From Chrysochromulina tobinii (taxonomy: Eukaryota; Haptophyta; Prymnesiales; Chrysochromulinaceae): a stretch of 60,084 bases of DNA. A program made the position numbers and the translations under genes. This document shows, piece after piece, positions 30,514 to 41,587 of the stretch. Numbering within the stretch: position 1 is the first letter of the stretch; the number at the start of each line of letters is the position of its first letter. The notes under the pieces were generated by a model that was not told where the DNA came from, did not search any database, and worked only from the letters and a program-made list of their open reading frames with translations. Location: positions 1 through 60,084 of the forward strand of contig JWZX01003344.1 of the NCBI GenBank assembly GCA_001275005.1, given 5' to 3'.

Positions 30514-30559
30514 CGCTGGCGAGACTCTGGCTGTCGAAGAGGATGGTGGCGAAGAGTAG

Positions 30560-31466
30560 GGCTAGGCGGACATCGAGGCGGACATCGAGGCGGAGATCGA
30601 GGCGGAGATCGAGCGGAGATCGAGGCGGAGATCGAGCGGAGATCGAGGCGGAAGTCGAGGCGGAGATCGAGGCGGAGATCGAGGCGGAGATCGAGGCTGC
30701 CGCATGATATGATAGATCGATTGCGCGTGCCCGTCGCAAGAGGTACGCTAGAGGCAGCGGATCAGGTCGGGCGCACACGTGATGCTTTTGAGACGTGCTG
30801 TGAACGTACATTTAGATGGGGCCAGCATGGGCATGCCCAACCCCATGGCGTGCGCCGCGCCATGCGCATGGCCCATGCCGGTTGCCGCATAAATGTGGGC
30901 ATGCGATTGCGTGAAGCGAGTGAGCGGGGAGATAGACGTAGAGCAGTTAGTAGTCGATGCGGGACGTGGGCGCCCGGCCCGGTGTGCGTGTGGATCGCGG
31001 CCGACGCGGACGGCTCCGGCTCCGCGCGGCAAGATCAAACGGTTACAAGCTGGAAACAACAAGGCTGCGGGAAAACGCGGATTCGATTCGTCACGGAGGA
31101 ATCGAAATAAAACACTCGATGCGCCATACATCGCATGTAATGCGGATTTCAACATTCAACCAAACTTTCGTCAAGAGCTCGAACAGAAGCTGATGGCGCC
31201 GGCTGATCACCCCGGCGCTTAGGGGGCGACGTTATTATGCGTGACGGTGAAGACACCGGAATCATGGTTCCATCAAGGCAGAGGCGCCGAGCAAAAGTCC
31301 GCTCGGCCCGCTCGCCATCGTCACCAACATCGGCGGCCGGGCCGGGTGGCCCTCATCTCTTGGTCCGTGTCGCTCTGCCTTCGATTGAGACGCTTGTCGC
31401 GCAGGCAAGCATTGCGCTCAACACAGCGCTCAAGCCCCCATCTTGAGGCAGCGCAGCCGATGCTCA
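30560..31466. other. Convergent intergenic region with GAGATCGAGGC repeats
   Basis: About 30566-30705 is a 12-bp repeat array (GAGATCGAGGCG, GACATCGAGGCG). It could encode Glu-Ile-Glu-Ala in one frame but lies beyond the RING-CH stop. Around 30828-30890 are overlapping inverted repeats built on GGGCATGCCC and CCATGGCGTGCGCC. I see no gene in the remainder. Confidence 0.5.
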
Positions 31467-32270
31467 TCACAGCGCTTGGCCCGGTGCGTAGCAGTACTCG
31501 AAGAAGTGATATTCGAGGTTGACCGCCTCCTCGAAACGTTCGCGGGCCGCCGCGAGCACTTTCCCGCCTCCAAGAAGTGTATTCAAGCGCCTGGCCTCGG
31601 CGTCGAGGAGCTCACGAAAATAGGCGACGACGGAGCCAAAGTACGGGCCTGAGTGCAGATCCACCCACTCGCGAAAGTAGAATGAGCCCTCGACAGCTTT
31701 TGGAAGCACGCGCTCGCCCCATGACTGGTATGACCACTCGGCGGCGACGAGCACGGCGAGCATCTCGGCAAGGTTGCCGGTCGCTGCCACATTGCGCATC
31801 AGGTCGATGAACGAGCCAGTCACCGGCGCGCTCGGCGTGCTCTCACGGACGGCGTCGGAGACGCCGAGCGCTTCAAACGAGCGCTCAAAGTACGCGTTCT
31901 CCTTGCCAGTGATCAGACCCAGAAATTGCGCTCCTGGAATCCTGTCCTTGAGCGAATGTGCTCGGGAGATCATGCTGGACAAGAGCACAACAAAGGAATC
32001 GAGGAAGCGATGGTCTTGTACCAGATAGCAGCGCAGCACCCCGAGGTTGAGAGTGCCGGTTGCCAGCTCGTCCGTAAAGCGGTGGTTGATCACTCTACTC
32101 CAAGGTTGGCTCAGTTCCTGTACGAGCGATTCCGTGAAGGACACGTTCGTTTCCGGCTCACGACTTTGTCGCAACTCCTGCAATTGTTCGGCCACTCCTG
32201 CAGCAGCGACAATGACCTCGTCGCAAGCAGCTGCCGCCAATAGCAGCGCGAACCAGCAGCATCGCAGCAT
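31467..32270 (-). CDS. TenA/THI-4-like protein (TenA_E type), secretory
   Basis: From the ATG at 32270 the product has 267 residues. The N-terminus MLRCCWFALLLAAAAC is a good signal peptide. The rest follows the TenA/thiaminase-II fold: PWSRVINHRFTDELATG, then LGVLRCYLVQDHRFLDSF with the conserved Asp after Gln, a middle helix LVAAEWSYQSWGERV, and a last helix LEYHFFEYCY carrying the conserved Glu. The Cys found in the middle of TenA_C enzymes is not present there, which fits the TenA_E branch. These proteins hydrolyse amino-pyrimidines in thiamin salvage, so the likely role is salvage of a thiamin breakdown product in a secretory, extracellular or plastid compartment. Substrate is inferred from family only. 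Divergent from the histidine phosphatase gene. Confidence 0.75.
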   Translation of the reverse strand: MLRCCWFALLLAAAACDEVIVAAAGVAEQLQELRQSREPETNVSFTESLVQELSQPWSRVINHRFTDELATGTLNLGVLRCYLVQDHRFLDSFVVLLSSMISRAHSLKDRIPGAQFLGLITGKENAYFERSFEALGVSDAVRESTPSAPVTGSFIDLMRNVAATGNLAEMLAVLVAAEWSYQSWGERVLPKAVEGSFYFREWVDLHSGPYFGSVVAYFRELLDAEARRLNTLLGGGKVLAAARERFEEAVNLEYHFFEYCYAPGQAL

Positions 32271-32480
32271 CCCTCGCACGAGCGCAATTACGACCTTTCC
32301 GCATGGCCACGTGAAGCAAATCGTTTATACATGCGAAAAGGTCAGCTCTGATGCGTCGCGCGGTGGACTAACACACCGAAAGCAAAGTTTCACAGCGCGC
32401 GCGCGGACTCTTGTTCACGAGGGCCACCTGATCACCACGGAGCAGTGTTGTCCGAGTGGTGTCCGCCAACGCAGTAGTCG

Positions 32481-33296
32481 ATGGCACTCTGCCTCTCGCG
32501 TCACGGCGCACGTCAAGATTACGAGTGCCAGGGCCGCGGCGAAAATTGGCAGCTTAGCGCAGAAGCACAGCCGCGCCCATGGGATCCACCGTTGTCGGCG
32601 GCGGGCGTCACCATGGGTGCAGCGATGGGCGCCGCTTGTCGCCGTCACCTGGAACGGATCGGGCAGCCCCCCGTGACGCGCATCGTCTCCTCGCCGTTCA
32701 CGCGTTGCCTGCAGACGGCCGCAGCGGCCGCATTGGAGCTCGGTGTGTTGGCAATCGCTGTCGAGCCCGGTCTTGGAGAGGGCATGCTCGAGGACTGGTA
32801 CAGGAGCTGGGCAGTGCCAGGGGCGGACTCGACCTGGGGCGGCCCTTCGCATGCGCGCGTGGGCATGCCTTTGCCTGCCGGCACGCTCTTGCACGAGGCC
32901 GCGCACGTGCCCGCACACCAGCTCTTGTACAGAGCGCCTGAGGCAGCAGCAGCACTGTTGGCCAGGGGCGAGAGCAACGTGTCCGTGGACGTGACATACG
33001 AGCCACTCACGCCGCCGCCAGACTATCAGTGGGCCTCCTTTGAAGATGAGGACGCGCTCGCCGCTCGCATGCATTCGACGATGAACGCCCTCGCGTGCAA
33101 GTTCCGAGGAGAGAGCGTATTGGCAGTCTCGCACGGCGGCCCTTGCGCGCATGCACACGAGCGGCTGCTCCAAGTGACCCGGCACTCCGGTCCGGTCGCG
33201 GGCTACACGGCCCTCTACGTCTTCGTTCGAGAGCATGAGCACGCGCCGTGGGAGGCGCCAGTGGTGGCCGATACGAGCCACCTCAGCCTCGGCTGA
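32481..33296 (+). CDS. Histidine phosphatase (phosphoglycerate-mutase-like)
   Basis: The ATG at 32481 gives 271 residues. The catalytic LSRHGAR is at residues 5-11. IVSSPFTRCLQTA supplies the second Arg, EPGLGE the acid-base Glu region, and VSHGGP the second His. This is the full active-site set of the branch-2-like histidine phosphatase superfamily, in the style of UBASH3/STS and fungal or plant PGM-like phosphatases. The first residues lack a targeting signal, so a cytosolic enzyme is likely. Substrate is not predictable from sequence. TTTCACAG (32388) and TGTTCACG (32412) lie within 100 bp upstream in the interval shared with the TenA gene. Confidence 0.85.
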   Translation: MALCLSRHGARQDYECQGRGENWQLSAEAQPRPWDPPLSAAGVTMGAAMGAACRRHLERIGQPPVTRIVSSPFTRCLQTAAAAALELGVLAIAVEPGLGEGMLEDWYRSWAVPGADSTWGGPSHARVGMPLPAGTLLHEAAHVPAHQLLYRAPEAAAALLARGESNVSVDVTYEPLTPPPDYQWASFEDEDALAARMHSTMNALACKFRGESVLAVSHGGPCAHAHERLLQVTRHSGPVAGYTALYVFVREHEHAPWEAPVVADTSHLSLG

Positions 33297-33516
33297 TACC
33301 TGACCCCCCACGACGGTGTGGCATTGGTAACTTCCGGGTTGAACGGAATCAGCCCTCGGGCCGCACAGCATACATATAAATAATTGAGGGATATATACAA
33401 ACATGTAAAATTTCACATTCACAGCTCGGGGCACGTGCACATTCACAGATCGCGAGAGAGAGAGCGAGCTGGCTCGCTCATCTCGCTCGCCGGGACCGTC
33501 GGCAGGGCCCAAAAGC

Positions 33517-35436
33517 ATGCCGACTCCCGAATGCCTGCACGCGTACACCGTCCTGTGCACCGACTTCCCCGAGGTTGATGAACCTCGGCTGAGCACGCTT
33601 GAAAGTGCAATCGAAGCGAACGACCCAAACTGCCCGCTCTGCGTGCCACTGCTCTCAGGAGCGGCACACGGCGCCACGGCCAACCGCACAGGCCAACCGG
33701 CAGTTGCTGCAGACTCCGAAGTGCCCGGGCTCGTGGCGTCTGCGGCGCCTCCAGCGTGCTATGCTGCTGTGTACGCTAGCTGTGTGCTGCGTTCATGTGA
33801 GCTGCTCACCCAAACCGACGATGCCATCTCCGCAGCGCTCGGCTTGTACGTCCTGCCGCAGGCTCCGGCGCCAGCATCGGACGCGGTCGAGGTGGTGGTT
33901 CCCGAGAGCAGCGGGGCGGACGAAGAGGTGTGGGCCGCAGAGGCCGACGTCGACGATGTCGAGTACGAGCCATTCGCACCGTCGATGCCGCCCGCGTCTT
34001 CCGCCATGGCCGTGTCGGCACTTGCAGGCAAGCGCTGCACGACCGCGGAGGCGCACGAGAGGCTGGGCCACCTGCTCGGCTCGCTCTCGCATGATGCGCT
34101 CGCGGCGCTCGGCCCCGCTGAGTGGGCAAAGCGCGGCCTCGGCGACGCAGTGCGGACGGCGCTTCGGCAGCTCGCTGAGCCGCGCTGGACGAGTGTACTG
34201 AGTCCGGTGGCGCTGCGGCAGGCGGACGGCGCATTGTCATGCATGCTGCGCGACCACCTGCTGCACAATCCGAGCGCATGCGTGGCTGAGCTGCCCACGA
34301 CGCTCGGCGCGCTCCCCCCACAACGGCGTCCCCTCTTCCTTGCCTCACTGATCGGTGGCGGGGGCACTGGGCGCCTTGCCGTTGCGCCGAGCGCCGCATG
34401 GGATGCTGTCGACGAGGCGGTCCGGAACGAGCTGGTGCCGCTGCTCGAGGCCCTTGGCGAGGCGGCGGGCGCGATGGGTGGATGGATGCAAGGCGCGCGT
34501 GCCGGGTGCGGACCAGCAGAGCTTGCGACGGCGGTGCTGCTACTAGGATGGTATCTCGATCCACCTCCCACGCGCGCGCAACTGGTGGCGTCGCGGCTGC
34601 TGAGCTCCGGTGCACCACAGCTGCTCGTGCGCCTCCTGCTGCCGCCGCCATCGCCGCCCGCGCCCATCTCGGCGCCCGTCTTTGGAGGAGCCCGTGCTGC
34701 CCATCTCGACGCCCGCGCTGCCGGAGCCCGTGCCGTCGCCCCCGCCGCCCCCGCCGCCGCCACAACCAGGGCTGCCGCAGTCGCAAGCGCCTTCGCACCG
34801 GCGCTCAGTCTCGGGTGGGAATGGCTCCTCGCGGCCTGCTCGCGGCCTGAGCTGGCGCCCGTGCGCGAGTTTGTTGCGGCTGTGCCCGCGTTCCCAGCCG
34901 CTGTGCGTGCAAGCGCGCACCTTGAGGCGCGCCCAGCGCAGCGCGCGTGCTGGTGGCTGCTGCTTCAACTGCCGTCGACAGCCGTCGCGACGGGCACCGG
35001 GGCAAAGACGACTCCAGCGACGCCCGCGACGACGCGTTCTTCGGCACCTGCATCGGCCGAGCTGGTAGCCGAGGGGCTCGTAGCTGTGCAAGCGTTGTTG
35101 CATGCGCAGGGCACCCAGGCGCTCGCGCACGCGCTCGAGCTGCTCGCACGACTGCACTCCGCGGCACTCGTCCTCCGGATTTGGATCCTCTCTGAGGCCG
35201 GCCGACCAGTTCTTGCTGAGCTCGAGGCCTTCCAAAAAAGGGTTCGCGCCGCGACGACGAGCGCTGTACCGAGCGTGTCTGCCGAGGTGACGACCGGCGT
35301 GCCCGGCTCGCCCTCAGAGGCGCCCGAGCGCGGCCCTGCGGATGGCGTTGAGAAGGAGGGAGAGCTTCTGGGGCGTGCGTTCGCCGCGGCCAAGCTTCTG
35401 ATGCAGAGCTTTCGTGCGCCTGGCAAGAGGGACTGA
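33517..35436 (+). CDS. Hypothetical Ala/Pro-rich protein
   Basis: A 639-codon frame from the ATG at 33517. The first 50 residues hold a Cys-containing stretch (NCPLCVPLL), then an acidic segment (about 125-155). Most of the remainder is Ala/Leu-rich helix of the kind seen in HEAT-like or CLU-like proteins, interrupted by a Pro/Ala linker at about 375-430. No catalytic motif, signal peptide or membrane helix is obvious. TTTCACATTCACAG (33411-33424) and CACATTCACAG (33438-33448) lie upstream. The family is not recognised. Confidence 0.6.
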   Translation: MPTPECLHAYTVLCTDFPEVDEPRLSTLESAIEANDPNCPLCVPLLSGAAHGATANRTGQPAVAADSEVPGLVASAAPPACYAAVYASCVLRSCELLTQTDDAISAALGLYVLPQAPAPASDAVEVVVPESSGADEEVWAAEADVDDVEYEPFAPSMPPASSAMAVSALAGKRCTTAEAHERLGHLLGSLSHDALAALGPAEWAKRGLGDAVRTALRQLAEPRWTSVLSPVALRQADGALSCMLRDHLLHNPSACVAELPTTLGALPPQRRPLFLASLIGGGGTGRLAVAPSAAWDAVDEAVRNELVPLLEALGEAAGAMGGWMQGARAGCGPAELATAVLLLGWYLDPPPTRAQLVASRLLSSGAPQLLVRLLLPPPSPPAPISAPVFGGARAAHLDARAAGARAVAPAAPAAATTRAAAVASAFAPALSLGWEWLLAACSRPELAPVREFVAAVPAFPAAVRASAHLEARPAQRACWWLLLQLPSTAVATGTGAKTTPATPATTRSSAPASAELVAEGLVAVQALLHAQGTQALAHALELLARLHSAALVLRIWILSEAGRPVLAELEAFQKRVRAATTSAVPSVSAEVTTGVPGSPSEAPERGPADGVEKEGELLGRAFAAAKLLMQSFRAPGKRD

Positions 35437-35867
35437 GGGAAAATTGTGTGAGCCGGGCTAAGGGCGGGCCTTAGAATGAATTGTACACGTGCGTGCGTGC
35501 GGTGTTGAATGCGTACAGCAGTAGTACAAAGTACCACCGCGACATCCAACGCACCAAAGTCACCACAGCAGGCAGTCTCGCCTACCGGGGACTCGGGCCA
35601 GACTCCAAGTTAGAGTGCTGAGCGATTCAGCCGAAAGCGATATAAAGGTGTGGCCCCTGTACACTTAGTCCAATGTACTCGGTATCGGACCGCTAGCGCA
35701 AGAGATACAACATACATGTACACCGTGACTCCTGAGCGTGGTGAGTGGCGTGCTTGCTGCTACTTACCGTAGGCCCCCGCGTTCATGCCTCACGGTCAAC
35801 ATCCCAGTCGCGCCGTCACTCTTCGTCGCGCTCGAGCTTACCCAGTACACGCAGCGTCTCCAGCCGC
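35437..35867. other. Convergent intergenic region
   Basis: The 431 bp between the hypothetical gene stop and the myosin stop should hold two 3' untranslated regions. No repeat or frame of note was seen. Confidence 0.5.
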
Positions 35868-38800
35868 TCAATAACTCTCGGTTGCCTCGCCGTGAGCTCC
35901 TTCAAGCTTCATCTTCTTGACGAGGTCGGCGAGCACCACCTCGGCGTACCTGGAGAGCAAAGTCCGCATCTGGATCGACTCGCGCGTGAGGAACCTCAAC
36001 TTCTCGCGCCGCTTATTCACCTCGCCCTTGGCAGCGTAGATGATGTTGATGATCAGCATGTCGTTCATCGACTGCCACGAGACGAGCGTGTTGAAGTCAA
36101 AGGTGGAGAGCAGCGTGGGCGAGGCGCCTAGCCGGTAGATGTGAAGCCCGCCATAGTTGATTACCACGAGGATTTTGAGAATCTTGTCCACGGACCACAT
36201 CTCTGCCACGTACTGCGCCGAGAAGCACAACGGCGCGAGGCGCACGCGCTCGATAAACATGCGCGTGGCGGCGACTGCATTCATCTCGGTTTCCATGCGG
36301 AAGGCGGCCACGATCTTGCGAGTTGGCGTGGCAAAGCGATCGGCGCCGTCGTGGTGAATCTCGTCAAGCGCTCCGCGCGTGAGATCGTTGAAGGCCCGTA
36401 CGACCGCACCGTCCCAATCGGCCACCGTCTGCTTCTGCACGGGCGACCGCTTCGCCTCAAGCGACCGGAACCAGTGATAGGGCAGGTAATGATGGAGCTG
36501 GCCCGTGAGCTGCCCCTCCTCGAGAACGATCTCCTTCATGTCCTCTGCCTCGCCGCCGTCGCCAATGCCCACGTGCAAGTCCTTAAAGATGGCGAGACCC
36601 GCGAGCTCGAAAACCTCCTCCTTGTTGCCCGTCGTGAAGCGCCCCTCGCGCATGTCTGCCAGCGCTTGGCAGAACTCGAGGTGCTGCTCTTTTTTCGTAC
36701 GCGCATGCGGCAGTAGCGACGTCTGCTTGCGCAGCACGAGCTGGAACGCCAACTGTGGCACCATCGAGACGAGCCCGTACCTTTTGCGCGCCGCGTGCTC
36801 CCACGCTAGTACCGTCTGGTCGAGGAGCAGTTCGTCGTTCGGCAGCTTTCGCTCCGAGGTACCGCCGGGCAAACCCGGGTGATCCCACTGCTCAATCAGC
36901 CCCCACTCGGACTCGTTGTTGAGGCAGTGTTTCTTGCACATGTAACGGACGACGTCGCGTGTGCGTGTGGCCTCGTCCATCACCATCGTGGTAAAGGTGC
37001 CATCCATGAGCGAGACGCGCAAAAAGTCTTGCGAGAAGATGGGCGACTTCTGGTACAGGATTGCAAGCGTCGTCTGCAGCGTCGCAATCCACTCGTCGGC
37101 AACGGCGCGCTCGGGGGACGCGAGGAAGAACGCTTTCTGGCCCGAGTGCAGGCCGAACTGCTTGCCCTTTTCAATCTTGAAGAACTGATTGGCTAATTTG
37201 AGCGATTGCCGCTCCTCGCCCTCCTCCTCGTCGTCGATCTCGAGGTCCTCGTCCTCCTCGTGCAGCGCGAAGAATCGCAAGTCAAGAGAGCCTTTCTCCT
37301 CCGCCTTGTCTCGCGATTCGTAGTAGCGAAGCTTGCCGTCGTTGTACAGCACGCAATAGCGCCGCTCCCATGATCGCTTCAGGTCCTGTAGCTTGTTGTT
37401 GCCCGTCTTCCTCTTGCGCATGTACCCCTCTTTGATGATCGTGGCCACCTTTTGGTTGACGGGCTTGTCCTCCTCCTCGCCGTCGAGGTTGACCTGCATC
37501 TTATATGAGTCGACCAGCATAGCCTCATGCATTGCCTCCTCGATCTTGTCGCCCCATGTGGCTAGCAACTCCACGGACCGCTGCACATCGGGCTCGATCT
37601 CCATCACGATACTGTTGGAGCCCCAGAGGGTTCCCTTGATGCGCCGGCCGATGGCGCGAAAGCCGCGCACCTTGTGGGCGTACAGTTCGTCCTTTCGCAC
37701 GACCGTCAACGAGGTGGTCGGCTTCACCTTGCCCGAGGCGGTGGTGGACAGATGCGGCAAGTCAGTCAGGCCATTGACGTCTCTCCTCATCGCGGGTGAC
37801 GAGTATCCCTGCAGCTCGCACACAGCCAGATTGTACGAGAGCACCGCGTCGAGCGACTCGTGGTCCTCGAAGAGGGTGAGCGTCCCTTGCTTGAGCGAGA
37901 CATAGTACTTGACAGCCTTCGAGAGCTTGCCGATGCGTACGCTGAGCCACCCCTCGTGGCTCACTTGGAACTTGGGCATCTCCATGTACTCGGCCTTGCC
38001 ATCGTCGTCGCGGCTTTTGACCTTTCCTGGCTTGAGCAGCACGCGCCCCCGCCGCTTGCCCGAGAGGCCAATTCTCGTCTTGCCATACCGCTCCGGGTGC
38101 AAGATCTTGAGCAGAATCGCACGCTTCCTCTCCTTCGTGAGGTCGAGATCTTCGAGCATGTCCTGGAACTTCTTGTGCGCGAGGTACGTGCGCGCGTGCC
38201 GCTGAAGTAGGCGCGCCGAGACGCGCACGTCGATGTATGCGCGCCGGATCTCCCAAGACTTGCAAAAGCCCTGCAGTCGCAGGATGGCGCGCCTGATCTT
38301 GCGGTACGCCACAAAGTATTTGAGCATGCGGAAGAAGGACTGCAAAGTAATCACGAGCCCGAGGATCCTGTGCTCACGCACCTTGTCGAGCCTGTCGATG
38401 ATGTCGTTATTCTGCAGGAACAGCAGCGTCTTGCCCACGCGGTACTTGTTCGGGTCGACCGCGAGCTGCTTGAGCAGCAGCTCGCAGCGCTTGGTCACAG
38501 TGCCAGCGCGCAGCGACGCCGGATCGTCGGCGCAGATGCGGTAGTACTGATAAAAATGCTTGAGCGGCCGGCGCACGTTGAGACCCGCCTTGCGGATCTG
38601 CGTCACCTCGAGAGTGCCCGAGTACGCGAGCTGCTTAAGCATGAAGTCGTTATCCCAGTCGCCCGCCTTGAGAGTCTGGTTGGGCTTGAGGCAGCGGATG
38701 TAGTGGTGTTCAGTCGAGCGCAGCTTCTCCATAAGCGACGAGAGCGACTCAGAGAAGGTCTTCCCCACAGTCTTCTTCTTAAGGCCCGGGCCGCCGCCGC

Positions 38801-40798
38801 CGCCGCCGCCGCCGCCGCGTCGCGCGCCGGGCTTGAATGCCTCCTTGGCGGCGGCCGCCTCCTCCTTCTTCTTCGAATCGTTCTGCGCGAGCTGCTTGAG
38901 CTGATCGAATCTCGTGTGCACCTCTAGCAACGCCATGATGTCCGCCGAGAGCTCGTCCTTGTTCTTTTCGACGAAACCCTCGATCGTGTAGATCACCTCG
39001 CCCGCGTAGTGCGAGACGATGAACGTCTTGTCGGATGCCTTCTTAGGCTTCATGTACGCCTTGTACTTGGCGTTCTTCGCCTCTGAGCCAAAGGTCGAGT
39101 GGCAGTTCTCGAGCACCGACGAGTCTTTGCCCGAGCCGGTGGTGCACCCTTCGTCGAGAAGCCCGAGGATGCACAAGGGCCGCTTGGCGATCAGGTCGAT
39201 TACGTGCTGATTGTCCTCGTAAGAGACGAAGCTCCATTCGACCTCCTCCCTGACATACACCTCCTGCTCGAGCTTGAACACGTGCTCGATGAATAAGTTG
39301 TGCAGCGACTCGTTGGTGAAGTTGATGCACAGCTGCGGGAACGAGTTGCACGTGGCAAAGTTCTCAAAACCGAAGATGTCGAGCACGCCGGTGCAGTAGG
39401 CGGCGTTGAAAACTGAGATGTAGTCGTTGATAACTTGGACGCACCAGTCGAAGCAGAGGGAGTAGATGTGCATCACGAGCGAGTTGCGCGCGATGTTGGC
39501 GCGCAACGGGTCAAGCGGCGACTTGTACGTCGAGATCTTACCGCCGCCCATTGTCTTGAACGTGATCGCATCGAGGATCATCGTGGGCTCGACCTGCAGC
39601 TGCTCCGCGCACCGGCTCAGTAGCTTCGTGTCCTTGACCTCTGAGCCCTCCTTGCCCGCGTCGAACTTGATGTTGCCCAGGCTGAGGCAAGCTGCAAGCA
39701 TCACGTATAGCTCGGTACGCTGGTCATTCGAGAAGCCGAGCTTGAAGAGTGACTCATGACAGTCCGCAAACTCCTCCTCGTCGTTCCACGTGGTCACCTC
39801 GGCCACGGTGCCCTTCTGATTGAGAATGAAGTAGTTCTCCCACTTGGTCAATGCGACGCTCGGAAGGTCGCGGATCGGCTTGGGCGCCTTGGCCAGCATG
39901 TAAAAAATGTGGTAATTACGTTCGCCCTCGAGGTGCTGGCAGATGCGAGGCTTCTCGAGGAGGTAGACTGTTGTTACGGCACCCAGGATCACACCGTTGG
40001 ACGAGAATTGAATGTCGAAGTGCTTTCCAAAGCGCGACGAGTTGTTGTTGCGCACCGTCTTGGCGTTGCCGAAGCCTTCCATGATGGGGTTGGTCATCAT
40101 GAGGCGTGGCGCCACCTCATCGGCGACGCGTTGGCCCTTGATTTGCGAGGCCTGCGCAGCCAAAAGGTCAGAGCGTACTTTAGAGCGACAGCCAGAGCAT
40201 GAGAATGGGAGCGGCTAACCGGCGATGCGATCGGCGCGTGCACACCTCCGCAATGAAGGTGAGGCAAATCTTCATCGCCTCCGTCTTGCCGGCACCCGAT
40301 TCGCCCGAGATGAGGATCGACTGCGAGCGATTGTCACGCACCATCGTGTTGTACGTTTGGTCGACGAGGGCGTAAATGTGCGGCGGCAGGTGCGTGCGAG
40401 CGCCGCCCTTGTACTTGGCACGGATGCCCTTCCCGACGCAGCCAGTATTCTTGAACGGATTGACGGAGATGACGATATCACCAACATACGTGTACACGAG
40501 CTCCGCCTGCGCGGCGCGCATTCGTGGCAACATCGGCCGTCAGGGCGTGAGCGAGCACGGTGCGCTCATGTGGAGCACAGGAATTGGAGGATGTGGAGCG
40601 ACGATGAGCGACGGGCAAGCAGAGGAGGCAGGCAGTTCGCACCTTGAATCGTCGCTTCAAGTTGTCGAGGATAGAATCCTTGGTAAGTGTTGGCAGGGAG
40701 ATCATGTCGTTGTGACCAAAACCCGTAACCTTGGCGACGAATGTGGCTGGATCACCATCCTGCCCCGCCTTGAGCGTTCTGACCTCGAATCCTGGCAT
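35868..40798 (-). CDS. Unconventional myosin with two PH domains and FERM-like tail
   Basis: Three exons: 40643-40798, 40246-40506 and 35868-40151. Phase-0 GT-AG introns are 40507-40642 and 40152-40245. The product has 1566 residues from the ATG at 40798. The motor has GESGAGKT (120-127), NNNSSRFGK (174-182) and DIFGFE (about 398), all intact, so it should hydrolyse ATP and bind actin; motor sequence ends near 725. Two or three IQ-like helices follow (about 730-800). PH-like domain 1 is near 860-960 and PH domain 2 near 1040-1165 (EGYMRKRKTG, RRYCVLYNDGKLRYYES). A FERM-like region (about 1180-1555) ends the protein; no MyTH4 domain is evident. The PH modules suggest membrane phosphoinositide binding, so the inferred role is actin-based membrane transport or cortex attachment. 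The short N-terminus (52 residues before AELVYTYVGD) may be extended by an unseen exon. Confidence 0.85.
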
Positions 40799-41224
40799 GC
40801 CAGCGATGCTACGTAGTGCGGTACTGTCGCGTAGGCTGAGGATGGGTCGGTGAAAGTCGCTCGGAAGGTCGAGAGGCGTGAAGAACGGGATGACGGGCGC
40901 CAACCAATCGATCGGACCGACGCGTGAAGAGGCGGTTTCATCTCCTCTCCACGACGTCCTGCGACGTCTCCATAAACGCACCGTCCCGTTGATCGATTCA
41001 AGTTGTATTTGATCGCTACTATTGAGCTGGTGCATGACTCACGCAACTTTTGTGGATGATGGCGCAACTTTGACTGGACAAAGTTTCGAAACCGACTGAT
41101 CGATGTTTTGCGCACTCATACACTCGTGCGGAAAACGAGACGTCGTCGGAGACGTCGTGCTGTAACGCCGAGACAGAGAAGGCAGCCCCGCACGTATTTA
41201 GGTTGAGGTTCGCTGGACCTACCT
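40799..41224. other. Divergent promoter region
   Basis: The 426 bp between the myosin start (minus) and the small protein start (plus) should hold both promoters. No GTTCAC pair was seen here, unlike at many other starts in the window. The myosin frame stays open to about 41035, so a longer N-terminus cannot be excluded. Confidence 0.45.
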
Positions 41225-41587
41225 ATGGAGCTCATCCAGTGGAAGGAGCTCGCTCCAATCTACACTTCGCAGTCGAAGGTTGTGCCCGGCGATGTCGGCA
41301 AGCCTGCACGGACGCATTACGTGCCCGACCCCATCAAGTGCCGTATCTCTTACGAGTGGCCTTTCAATCTTGAAGCACAGCCCGACCCTTCCAAAGACCA
41401 GGATCAATTCCCCTCGCCGCCCAAGAAAGTATTCGTGCCGCTCGTCAACCCCATCACGGGCAAATCAACGCCTCCATACAAGGCCAAGAATAGCGGCGGC
41501 GGTGGTGGGTCGCCGAACGGACCAGGGCTTGGCGTCGCGTCTTGGCTGCCTCCTGACCACCCCAAAGCTCTCGGCAAAATCTACTAA
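41225..41587 (+). CDS. Small hypothetical protein, 120 residues
   Basis: A short frame from the ATG at 41225. It is rich in Pro, Tyr and Lys (YTSQSKVVPGDVG, HYVPDPIKCRISYEWPF), then a Gly run and a Pro-rich end (WLPPDHPKALGKIY). Amino-acid usage is unlike the random frames nearby, which argues for a real gene. The composition resembles small ciliary microtubule-associated proteins, but I cannot name a family. Confidence 0.5.
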   Translation: MELIQWKELAPIYTSQSKVVPGDVGKPARTHYVPDPIKCRISYEWPFNLEAQPDPSKDQDQFPSPPKKVFVPLVNPITGKSTPPYKAKNSGGGGGSPNGPGLGVASWLPPDHPKALGKIY

